Under the pieces are notes generated by a model. That model was not told where the DNA came from and searched no databases. It was given only the letters and a program-made list of their open reading frames with translations. 64,000 bases of DNA. Origin: Haliscomenobacter sp033763495. GTDB lineage: Bacteria; Bacteroidota; Bacteroidia; Chitinophagales; Saprospiraceae. Shown here in pieces: positions 9,500 to 16,397 of this stretch (position 1 is the first letter of the stretch; each line of letters starts with the position of its first letter). The stretch is taken from positions 1 through 64,000 of the forward strand of contig NZ_JANRKL010000048.1 in assembly GCF_033763495.1 (NCBI RefSeq), read 5' to 3'. The position numbers and the translations under genes are program-made.

Positions 9500-9844
9500 G
9501 GCGATAAATAATTTATATATGTTTATTAAAAACTACTCTAAATGCAAAGCTCTTTTTCAGACTGTAATTCTACACGAAAGTAACGTGTTGTAGAGTGAAT
9601 TATTTTAATTGAAACAAGATTTTACCGTTATTTAAAAATGCTTGATTTTCCGCCAATAAACAAACTGGAAACAACTTGATTGCTTAAAAAAGTAACCCGA
9701 AGCATCTATTAGTTTGCCAAAATGGTCAAGTGATCTTCCCTTTTTGCAGAGTAGACAAGTGTTTTACAAGGGCTGAGGCATTTTTACACCACGATTAGTT
9801 GTAAATTTGGGAAGTATTTTGATGAATATGGAAACGCAAAACTG
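9500..9844. other. Intergenic divergent regulatory region
   Basis: This 345-base AT-rich gap lies between the divergent DUF3857 operon and the LytS/LytTR operon. I see no ORF with coding character. It holds a likely promoter for the kinase operon (9802-9809) and a small palindrome, ACACG/CGTGT with a 7-base loop, around 9572-9588 on the DUF3857 side, which overlaps a near-match -7 box on the minus strand (TACTTTCG, 9575-9582). Confidence 0.6.
9802..9809 (+). promoter_or_regulatory. Candidate -7 box for the LytS/LytTR operon
   Basis: TAAATTTG matches TAnnTTTG exactly. A T-rich stretch at 9781-9785 lies about 17 bases upstream but is not a clear TTTG. A start near 9816 would give a leader of about 29 bases to the ATG at 9845. 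Confidence 0.4.
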
Positions 9845-10879
9845 ATGCAAAACTTCATACAAAAGCAGCGGGTTTTTTTGATCCATTTCTGCTTCTGGTG
9901 CTTTTATTTTTTCACCTTTTGTTACCAATTGAGGGATTATAAACATGTCCATGAGACCTGGTTCGACATCATCAACAACGCGCTTTTACAAATAGCCTTT
10001 TTGATGTCAGTGGCCTACGCCAACTATTTTTTATTTTTACCCCGTTTTTTCAAGCACAAAAAATGGTGGAAATTTGCCCTTGAATTATTGCTGACCGTTG
10101 TGGTAGCCACCTGGATTTTTTTGATTCTTAAACGTTATCTTATAGATGGTTATACACATAAAATTGATTTTCCTTATTCCAATCGATTTGCCACCACTTC
10201 ATCAATGTCTGCCCTTTTTATTGCATCTTTCATTGCCATGCTCAAGTTTTTAGAGGACTGGTTTCAACTGGAGGCAAGTAAAAAAGAGATGGAAAATGAA
10301 AAACTCAGCGCAGAATTACGCTTCCTCAAAGCCCAGATCAACCCGCACTTTTTGTTCAATACCCTCAATAATCTGTACTACCTGGCTTATACCCAATCAC
10401 CCAACACCACTGAGGTTATTGCGAAGCTGTCCCAAATGATGCGCTACATGATTTACGATTCCAATCACCAGCGGGTGCCAATGAACAAGGAGCTGGAATA
10501 CATGCAAAACTACATCAGTCTGGAGAATCTGCGGCTCAATGACCAAATTCCCATCAAATTCGAGGTAGAAGGGAACCCCGAGCAGGTTTTGATTACTCCA
10601 CTGATTTTGATTACTTTTCTGGAAAATGCTTTTAAACACGGAGTGGGGAACAATAATCCCAATGCCTGGGTGAACATCAACCTCAGAATTGACCAAAATT
10701 CTTGTACCTATATTGTCGAAAACAGCAAATTACCCGCTCAAACCGCTGGCGAAAAATCTGGCATTGGCCTGCAAAACGTTCGCCGCCGACTGGAGTTGAG
10801 TTACCCCGCCCAATATGAACTGATCGAGGAAGATCGTAAAGACAGTTATTTTGTACAACTTAAACTGGATTTGTCATGA
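9845..10879 (+). CDS. LytS/YehU-type sensor histidine kinase
   Basis: A 344-residue membrane kinase. The first 140 residues hold four hydrophobic segments, a simple membrane sensor with no large outer domain. A short coiled coil (LEASKKEMENEKLSAELRF) leads into the His_kinase domain with the phospho-acceptor H168 in AQINPHFLFNT. The HATPase N box is in TFLENAFKHG and the G box in GIGLQNVRRRL. It overlaps the LytTR regulator by 4 bases (ATGA), so the pair is translationally coupled. Such pairs usually control a few envelope or stress genes, and the target here is unknown. Confidence 0.92.
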   Translation: MQNFIQKQRVFLIHFCFWCFYFFTFCYQLRDYKHVHETWFDIINNALLQIAFLMSVAYANYFLFLPRFFKHKKWWKFALELLLTVVVATWIFLILKRYLIDGYTHKIDFPYSNRFATTSSMSALFIASFIAMLKFLEDWFQLEASKKEMENEKLSAELRFLKAQINPHFLFNTLNNLYYLAYTQSPNTTEVIAKLSQMMRYMIYDSNHQRVPMNKELEYMQNYISLENLRLNDQIPIKFEVEGNPEQVLITPLILITFLENAFKHGVGNNNPNAWVNINLRIDQNSCTYIVENSKLPAQTAGEKSGIGLQNVRRRLELSYPAQYELIEEDRKDSYFVQLKLDLS

Positions 10880-11631
10880 ACAATATGCTGAATTGCTTGA
10901 TCGTAGATGATGAACCACTGGCACGCAAACTCCTCAGTGACTATGTTCAAAAAGTACCCTACCTCAAGCTTTTGCGCACTTGTTCAGGCCCGATGGAAGC
11001 TTTGGAATTTTTGCGGGACAACCCAGTTGATTTGTTGTTTTTGGACATTCAAATGCCTGAAATCACTGGGCTAACCTTATTAAAAATCCTGCAAAAAAAG
11101 CCTTGGGTGATCCTCACCACAGCTTATTCTGAATACGCACTCGAAAGTTACGACCTGGATGTAGTAGATTATTTGTTAAAACCCATCACCCTGGAACGCT
11201 TTTTGAAGGCCATGGAAAAAATTAATCAGAGAATGCAAGGCATTGCCAATCAACAATTGCCCTCTGAACAAGTACCTGCACCAGCCGCTGTGGTTGAACC
11301 AGGACCTGCCTATATTTTCGTCAAAGACGGTACCAAACTGGTAAAGGTCAAGATAAGTGAAATCATGTATGTGGAAGGGATGAAAGACTACGTGGCCATC
11401 CACACCCCTCAGCAGCGCATTGTCACCCTGCAAAGATTGAAAGCCATGGAGGAACAATTGCCTGAAAACCAGTTTATCCGCATCCACAATTCTTACATCG
11501 TAGCCCTGGAGTGGCTGGATTCCATCCATAAAGAAAAAGTCAAAGTTGGCAATGCGCTGTTGCCGATTAGTGATTCCTACCGCAAATCGTTCAAGGACTT
11601 TATCGAAAAGAACCACATCAAGATGGATTAA
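10876..11631 (+). CDS. LytTR-family response regulator
   Basis: A 251-residue regulator with an N-terminal receiver domain (acidic pocket in LIVDDEP, phospho-acceptor D57 in LLFLDIQMPE, conserved T and K in TTAYSEYAL and LLKPI). A Pro/Ala-rich linker around residues 130-142 leads to a C-terminal LytTR DNA-binding domain (KLVKVKISEIMYVEG to the end). It is the cognate partner of the kinase encoded just upstream with a 4-base overlap. It is convergent with kdsB, only 7 bases apart, with no obvious terminator between them. Confidence 0.93.
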   Translation: MNNMLNCLIVDDEPLARKLLSDYVQKVPYLKLLRTCSGPMEALEFLRDNPVDLLFLDIQMPEITGLTLLKILQKKPWVILTTAYSEYALESYDLDVVDYLLKPITLERFLKAMEKINQRMQGIANQQLPSEQVPAPAAVVEPGPAYIFVKDGTKLVKVKISEIMYVEGMKDYVAIHTPQQRIVTLQRLKAMEEQLPENQFIRIHNSYIVALEWLDSIHKEKVKVGNALLPISDSYRKSFKDFIEKNHIKMD

Positions 11632-11638
11632 TGACTTT

Positions 11639-12373
11639 TTAAAGTAAATTTTTTGCTTTCTCCAAATCTTCAGGTGTATCTACTCCCACGATAGCCTGAT
11701 TGGTCAATTCAACATAAATGGACTTTCCATGGTACAACCAACGCAGTTGCTCTAATGCTTCTAATTGCTCCAGTTCAGCCATAGGAAGTGGGGCAATTTC
11801 CAATAAAGTGGAGCGCAAATAACCATACAGCCCGATGTGCCGATAGTGGATTCCTTGGGCCAGCCATTCTTCCTTAGGTAAATTGCGTAGGTAGGGAATG
11901 GTACTGCGACTAAAATAAAGTGCCAGCTTTTGTGCATTGTATACCACCTTGACCACATTCGGATTGAACAATTCGGTCTCATCCTTAATGGGCATTGCGA
12001 GGGTTGCAATTTCGGCCAGCCCTCGCCGCAGTGGATTGGCTACTTTTTCAATTTGTTCATAATCTAAAAAGGGCTCATCCCCCTGAACGTTGAGTACTAC
12101 CTCATAATCGGGAAAAGAAAGGGCCACTTCAGCACAACGGTCGGTGCCACTTTGGTGGGTTTCACTGGTCATGTGTACTTTTCCTCCAAAATCCAGGACA
12201 TGATCAAAAATCCGCTGGTCATCAGTGGCCACCACCACTTCATCCAGGGCGGGCGCAGCCATTACCCTTTCATACACGCGCTGGATGAGTGACTTGCCGT
12301 TGAGATCTGCCAGGGGTTTTCCCGGGAAGCGGGTTGACGCATATCGAGCCGGGATAATACCAAGAGTTTTCAT
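11639..12373 (-). CDS. kdsB: 3-deoxy-manno-octulosonate cytidylyltransferase
   Basis: A 244-residue cytoplasmic enzyme that forms CMP-Kdo from CTP and Kdo, the activation step before Kdo is added to lipid A. The nucleotide-binding signature is clear at the N terminus (IIPARYASTRFPGKPLADL), followed by VVATDDQRI and the metal-binding NVQGDEPF motif. Length matches the usual size of about 245 residues. It shows that the host makes Kdo-containing lipopolysaccharide and so has a Gram-negative envelope. Transcribed alone, with a perfect -7 box upstream at 12423-12430. Confidence 0.96.
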   Translation of the reverse strand: MKTLGIIPARYASTRFPGKPLADLNGKSLIQRVYERVMAAPALDEVVVATDDQRIFDHVLDFGGKVHMTSETHQSGTDRCAEVALSFPDYEVVLNVQGDEPFLDYEQIEKVANPLRRGLAEIATLAMPIKDETELFNPNVVKVVYNAQKLALYFSRSTIPYLRNLPKEEWLAQGIHYRHIGLYGYLRSTLLEIAPLPMAELEQLEALEQLRWLYHGKSIYVELTNQAIVGVDTPEDLEKAKNLL

Positions 12374-12422
12374 ACCTTTGCAAGGGTTTAAAAGCCTGTA
12401 AAAATGGTGAATTATTAAACTC

Positions 12423-12430
12423 CAAACATA
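12423..12430 (-). promoter_or_regulatory. Candidate -7 box for kdsB
   Basis: On the minus strand this reads TATGTTTG, a full TAnnTTTG match. Transcription would start near 12416, about 43 bases before the kdsB ATG. No clear -33 TTTG lies at the expected distance, which would fall inside the divergent LysM gene. Confidence 0.4.
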
Positions 12431-12439
12431 CTGAAAACT

Positions 12440-13288
12440 ATGTGGAAAATCTTATTGCTCTTGTTGCCTGGCTACGTTTTTGCAACTGGAGACAGTTCGC
12501 ATTACTTGACTCCCAAAGATACCATCATATTGAGTATCAGCGCCAGTGAAGAAAAAATATTTGAGCACAAGATTGTAAAAGGGCAAACAATCTTTTCGCT
12601 GGCCAAGTTTTACGGGCTAAAGATGGATGAATTACGTCACCTCAATCCCAGCCTGAATTTTGACGTTGTAAGCCCCAATCAAAGCATCAAAGTAGTGATT
12701 CCCAACCGTGCCATTATCCGATACCGGGAACCAAAGTTTAATCCCCGAATTTATACCCCGGTTTATTATCGGGTAAAAAAGGGGGACAATCTTTTCAGGC
12801 TCAGCAAAGTTTATTTCCGCATGCCAGAAGACACCATCAAAGCCAGAGCAAAACTAAAACAAGGCAGTTTGCAGCCCGGCCAATTGATCCACATAGGTTG
12901 GATGAGCCCCCAGGCAATTCCAGCGGAATGGCATACCAGGCCAGCGCTGTCGCCCTCCTTAAAAAAAGCAGTGGACCTCAAAAAGATATTTGATGCCTAC
13001 TCCGAGAACAAAAAGAAAGTAGCTACGGCCCAGCAAGGTATAGCGGTATGGCAAAAAGAAGCACCCGCTGCCCGGAATTATTATGCTCTACATGACAAAG
13101 CTGCAAAAGGCTCGGTCATTGAGTTGCACAACCCCGTGACCAAAAGAACCGTTTATGCTGAAGTGCTGGGTAAAATTCCCGCTACGGCCTATTCAACCAA
13201 TGTTGTGGCGATCCTTTCTCCGAATACTGCAAAACTTTTGGGGGCGAAGGATGCCAACTTTTTTGTAAAAATCAAATACTATAAATAA
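12440..13288 (+). CDS. LysM protein with C-terminal RlpA-like double-psi barrel
   Basis: A 282-residue exported protein (short signal peptide, about residues 1-16). Two LysM modules are seen: HKIVKGQTIFSLAKFYGL at about residues 49-90 and YYRVKKGDNLFRLSKVYF at about 112-155. After a K/A-rich linker the C terminus (about 210-282) resembles the double-psi barrel of RlpA-like proteins: NYYALHDKAAKGSVIEL, then VYAEVLGKIP and VAILSPNTAKLLGA. LysM modules bind peptidoglycan, so the protein is likely periplasmic and wall-associated. Whether the barrel is catalytic is not clear, as no lytic transglycosylase Asp is obvious. The stop is 3 bases before the next ATG. Confidence 0.85.
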   Translation: MWKILLLLLPGYVFATGDSSHYLTPKDTIILSISASEEKIFEHKIVKGQTIFSLAKFYGLKMDELRHLNPSLNFDVVSPNQSIKVVIPNRAIIRYREPKFNPRIYTPVYYRVKKGDNLFRLSKVYFRMPEDTIKARAKLKQGSLQPGQLIHIGWMSPQAIPAEWHTRPALSPSLKKAVDLKKIFDAYSENKKKVATAQQGIAVWQKEAPAARNYYALHDKAAKGSVIELHNPVTKRTVYAEVLGKIPATAYSTNVVAILSPNTAKLLGAKDANFFVKIKYYK

Positions 13289-13291
13289 GGT

Positions 13292-14650
13292 ATGGACTTC
13301 CACCAAAACATCCTTTCCACCATTGGCAATACGCCGATGGTTCAATTGCATAAAGTTGTAGCAGAGTTGCCTGCTACCGTGTTGATGAAAGTAGAAACTT
13401 TTAACCCCGGACATTCCATTAAGGATCGCATGGCCTTGAAAATGGTCCTTGATGCCGAAGAACGTGGGGATTTGAAACCTGGTGGCACCATCATCGAATG
13501 TACTTCTGGAAACACCGGGATGGGCCTTGCCATCGCCGCTGCGGTCAAGGGGTACAAATGTATTTTCACCACGACCGATAAACAATCCAAGGAGAAAATG
13601 GATTTGCTGCGGGCCCTGGGAGCCGAGGTCATTGTATGCCCCACCAACGTAGAATCGGATGATCCCCGCTCTTATTACTCCGTTGCATCGCGTTTAAGCA
13701 AAGAAATTCCCAATAGTTATTGGTGCAATCAGTATGATAACCTTTCCAACCGCCAGGCGCATTACGAAAGCACTGGCCCGGAAATCTGGAAACAAACCGA
13801 TGGTCGGATCACCCATATGATCACCGGTGTGGGTACAGGTGGAACCATTTCCGGCACTGGCCGCTATTTGAAAGAGCAAAACCCCAATGTGAAAATATGG
13901 GGTATAGATACTTACGGGTCAGTCTTGAAAAAATACCATGAGACCCGGGTGTTCGATGAAAAGGAAATTTATCCCTACATCACCGAAGGCATCGGAGAGG
14001 ACATCATCCCAAAAAATATTGATTTTGACATCATCGATCACCTGGAGAAAGTGACCGATAAAGATGGTGCACTCATGGCTCGCCGCCTGGCCCGCGAAGA
14101 AGGCATCATGTTGGGGTACTCGGCTGGCTCGGCGCTGGCTGGACTCTTGCAACTCAAAGACCAACTTACCGCCGATGATATAGTGGTAGTAGTCATCCAC
14201 GACCACGGCAGCCGCTATGTGGGTAAAATTTACAACGATGACTGGATGCGCGAACGGGGCTTTTTGGATACCGAACTGCGGGTGAAAGACATCATCACTC
14301 GCAAACAGGAAAAGTCATTTTATACTGTTCGTCAGAATGATACGGTACGTTTTGCTTTTGATTTGATGAAAAGTCACGACATCTCGCAGTTGCCTGTTGT
14401 CGATCAGGAAGCTATAGTTGGCTCTTTGTCAGAAAGTGCTGTGCTCAACTTTTTGCTGGAGAACCCCTTGCGCAATGGTGACCGCCCGGTAGCTGATATC
14501 ATGGCGGAACCGCTACCAGTTGTGGATGAATACCTGCCCTTTAGTCAATTGCGGAATTACATCAGCAAACAGATTCCGGCGGTTTTAGCGCGGGATAAGG
14601 CGGGCATTTACCACATCATTACACAGTATGATATGATTCAGACGGTGTGA
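13292..14650 (+). CDS. PLP-dependent cystathionine beta-synthase-type enzyme with CBS pair
   Basis: A 452-residue cytoplasmic enzyme of the cysteine synthase/cystathionine beta-synthase family. Fold-type II motifs are clear: STIGNTPMVQL, the PLP-binding K44 in HSIKDRMA, the substrate loop ECTSGNTGMGLA and the phosphate loop GVGTGGTISG. The C-terminal 115 residues carry two CBS motifs (starting VKDIITRKQEKSFYTV and VADIMAEPLPVV), which in cystathionine beta-synthases sense adenosyl ligands such as SAM. The presence of the CBS pair favours cystathionine beta-synthase over plain O-acetylserine sulfhydrylase, but the sequence alone does not settle the substrate. It follows the LysM gene by 3 bases, though no functional link is evident. 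Confidence 0.9.
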   Translation: MDFHQNILSTIGNTPMVQLHKVVAELPATVLMKVETFNPGHSIKDRMALKMVLDAEERGDLKPGGTIIECTSGNTGMGLAIAAAVKGYKCIFTTTDKQSKEKMDLLRALGAEVIVCPTNVESDDPRSYYSVASRLSKEIPNSYWCNQYDNLSNRQAHYESTGPEIWKQTDGRITHMITGVGTGGTISGTGRYLKEQNPNVKIWGIDTYGSVLKKYHETRVFDEKEIYPYITEGIGEDIIPKNIDFDIIDHLEKVTDKDGALMARRLAREEGIMLGYSAGSALAGLLQLKDQLTADDIVVVVIHDHGSRYVGKIYNDDWMRERGFLDTELRVKDIITRKQEKSFYTVRQNDTVRFAFDLMKSHDISQLPVVDQEAIVGSLSESAVLNFLLENPLRNGDRPVADIMAEPLPVVDEYLPFSQLRNYISKQIPAVLARDKAGIYHIITQYDMIQTV

Positions 14651-14753
14651 GTGGGGGTAGGGATGCAATAGAGAAATACTTTGAAAGTTGTTGGATTCAC
14701 AACGATAAAAATGATTTGTTTAAAATAGTGGCATTGTATACAGTTTCTTGAAA

Positions 14754-14809
14754 GCTCATTGCCGTCAATAGCAACTGCGGCAATGAGCGGGGAGAGGAAG
14801 CGGAGTTGC
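14754..14809. repeat. Nested palindromes upstream of the DUF2004-like gene
   Basis: GCTCATTGCCG at 14754-14764 is perfectly complementary to 14778-14788. A second pairing, GCAACT (14771-14776) with AGTTGC (14804-14809), would compete with it. The following segment (ACGTGTTGGGAGTC, about 14817-14830) resembles the recombination-core sequence seen at cassette boundaries. With 15405-15512 these structures bracket an AT-rich gene. Confidence 0.6.
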
Positions 14810-14871
14810 GTATAAGACGTGTTGGGAGTCATTTTAGACATACCGTACAAGACAATTAAAAAGAAGAAAAT

Positions 14872-15378
14872 ATGACATACTATTTATTGCCACCTTTCGG
14901 ACAAATTAATTTAGATGCCTTAAATGAAGAGTATCGTTCCGAAATAGAATTTAACGGAAAGACAATTACACTTGACATCAATTTTGCAAAGACTAACATT
15001 GAAAAAAGTGCAATGGACACAATCAAGTTTTTCATTGAGAATATTGACACTTTTGACAGACAAAATAAAGTCAACATTAATAGTGACTTTAACGATGAAA
15101 ATGGAGATACAGTAAAAGAATATGTGACATTCCACATAGAAGAATTAGGAGATGAATTTTTAGAACAAATCGACATAACCAGCGACCAAACTGACAAAGA
15201 ACAACAATTTTTGAAAAAGCTACATTTGACAAGAATTGGACTTTACCCAGACGGAAAATATGACGCATCTAATTTCGCTGTTTTCGATTATACAGTTAGC
15301 AAAGACTTGACAGACCAATTAATTGTTGTAAATACGGACGAGAAAGGAAATTTAGACCATCTAAGTTGGGAAAGCTAA
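14872..15378 (+). CDS. DUF2004-like small acidic protein
   Basis: A 168-residue, acidic, soluble protein with no signal peptide. The N terminus (YYLLPPFGQINLDALNEEYRSEIEFNGKTI split by the family pattern) resembles DUF2004 proteins, a family of unknown function. The gene is strikingly AT-rich compared with the neighbours on both sides, uses many AAA, GAA and ATT codons, and stands alone between two palindromic segments. This suggests horizontal acquisition as a cassette. No function can be stated. An immunity-type or toxin-partner role would be speculation. Confidence 0.7.
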   Translation: MTYYLLPPFGQINLDALNEEYRSEIEFNGKTITLDINFAKTNIEKSAMDTIKFFIENIDTFDRQNKVNINSDFNDENGDTVKEYVTFHIEELGDEFLEQIDITSDQTDKEQQFLKKLHLTRIGLYPDGKYDASNFAVFDYTVSKDLTDQLIVVNTDEKGNLDHLSWES

Positions 15379-15404
15379 CGAGATAAAAACGAACGCACAA
15401 CATC

Positions 15405-15512
15405 GGTTTGGCAATATGGCGGCTGACGGAATTCTAATGAACATTTGTGCTAAAACAGACATTTGGAACTTTTATGAACTTTTGTGCTAAATATCCGCCA
15501 CATTGCCAAGCC
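15405..15512. repeat. Palindromic element with internal direct repeats after the DUF2004-like gene
   Basis: Imperfect inverted repeats of 18 bases lie at 15405-15422 and 15495-15512 (16 of 18 match; core TTGGCAAT-TGGCGG). Inside them are two direct repeats, 15437-15454 and 15474-15491 (17 of 18 match; ATGAAC-TTTGTGCTAAA). The element begins 26 bases after the stop codon. The arrangement resembles the end of a mobile gene cassette (attC-like) or a small non-autonomous repeat. No integrase is present in the window. Confidence 0.75.
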
Positions 15513-15620
15513 GTAAACCGCTTTCGGTAACCCCACAGATCAAAAATAAAAAGAGCGAAAGGAACTAAAATATTCCTGAAATAGTTTATCTTGCAATAGA
15601 AATCAAACAAAAAATAAGAT

Positions 15621-15902
15621 ATGATCATAGCCAACCCCATCTATGACGTTATTGCCAGCGAAGAAATTCGTGACAAAATGGATGTGGAGGATGAATTGGA
15701 ACGAACTTTTGATCGAGAGATGGGCAAAAAGAATGAAATCATTGCCGAACAGGAAGAGATCATTGCCGAGAAGGATAAGAAGCTGGTTGAAGAATTTCAA
15801 AAAAACCTTGAATTGCAGCGGCAAATTGAAGAGCTAAAAAGCAAATCAAGCCTTGAAAACCGGAACAATCATTCTCTGAAAATTGCTCATAACGGGCAAT
15901 AA
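15621..15902 (+). pseudogene. Internally deleted Rpn/PD-(D/E)XK nuclease family remnant
   Basis: A 93-codon ORF. Its first ten residues (MIIANPIYDV) match the usual N terminus of Rpn-type transposase/nuclease proteins. Directly after comes what looks like the C-terminal end of the same family: EEIRDKMDVEDELE and a coiled coil built from IIAEQEEIIAEKDKKL repeats. The whole PD-(D/E)XK catalytic domain (normally some 200 residues) is absent, so an in-frame internal deletion is the simplest reading. It may still be expressed as a small coiled-coil peptide. It lies next to the accessory DUF2004-like gene. Confidence 0.6.
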
Positions 15903-15938
15903 AAATAGAGGATTTATATTTCAAAAAGTAGCAACAAC

Positions 15939-16397
15939 ATGCAACGTTTACAATTCACAAAAGAGATCAACACAGCAGCCCAAAAAGTTTATGAAACGAT
16001 GTTGGGCTTAAAAGACAAAAGGGCCTATGAACATTGGACATCGGCATTCAATCCTACTTCTACCTACGAAGGAACTTGGGAGAAAGGAAGCAAAATTCAT
16101 TTTGTAGGGGTGGACGAAAACGGAAAAAAGGGCGGCATGGTTTCTGAAATCGTAGAGCACCAGCCTGCCAAATTTGTATCCATACGGCATTACGGTTTTT
16201 TGGACGGGGATATTGAAGTAACAACCGGTGAACAAGTTGAAAAATGGGCAGGCGGGCACGAAAATTATTCCTACCAGGAGAACAATGGTATAACTTCTGT
16301 TACCGTAGATATCGACACGCTAGACGAATATTTGGATTACTTCAACACCATCTATCCGCTAGCATTGGATAAATTAAAAGAGCTTTCAGCGCGTTAA
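15939..16397 (+). CDS. SRPBCC (START-like) domain protein
   Basis: A 152-residue soluble protein with the SRPBCC/AHSA1-like fold. It shows an N-terminal strand (QRLQFTKEINTAAQKVYETM), the conserved ERxxxW-like helix end (RAYEHWTSAFNPTS), a central KGGMVSEIVEHQPAKFVSIRHYG strand pair split by charged turns, and a long C-terminal helix. The fold has a ligand-binding cavity. Members bind lipids or small hydrophobic ligands or act as co-chaperone-like proteins, and no ligand can be named. The stop codon overlaps that of the convergent P-type ATPase gene by 2 bases (TAA at 16395-16397 against TTA at 16394-16396). Confidence 0.82.
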   Translation: MQRLQFTKEINTAAQKVYETMLGLKDKRAYEHWTSAFNPTSTYEGTWEKGSKIHFVGVDENGKKGGMVSEIVEHQPAKFVSIRHYGFLDGDIEVTTGEQVEKWAGGHENYSYQENNGITSVTVDIDTLDEYLDYFNTIYPLALDKLKELSAR

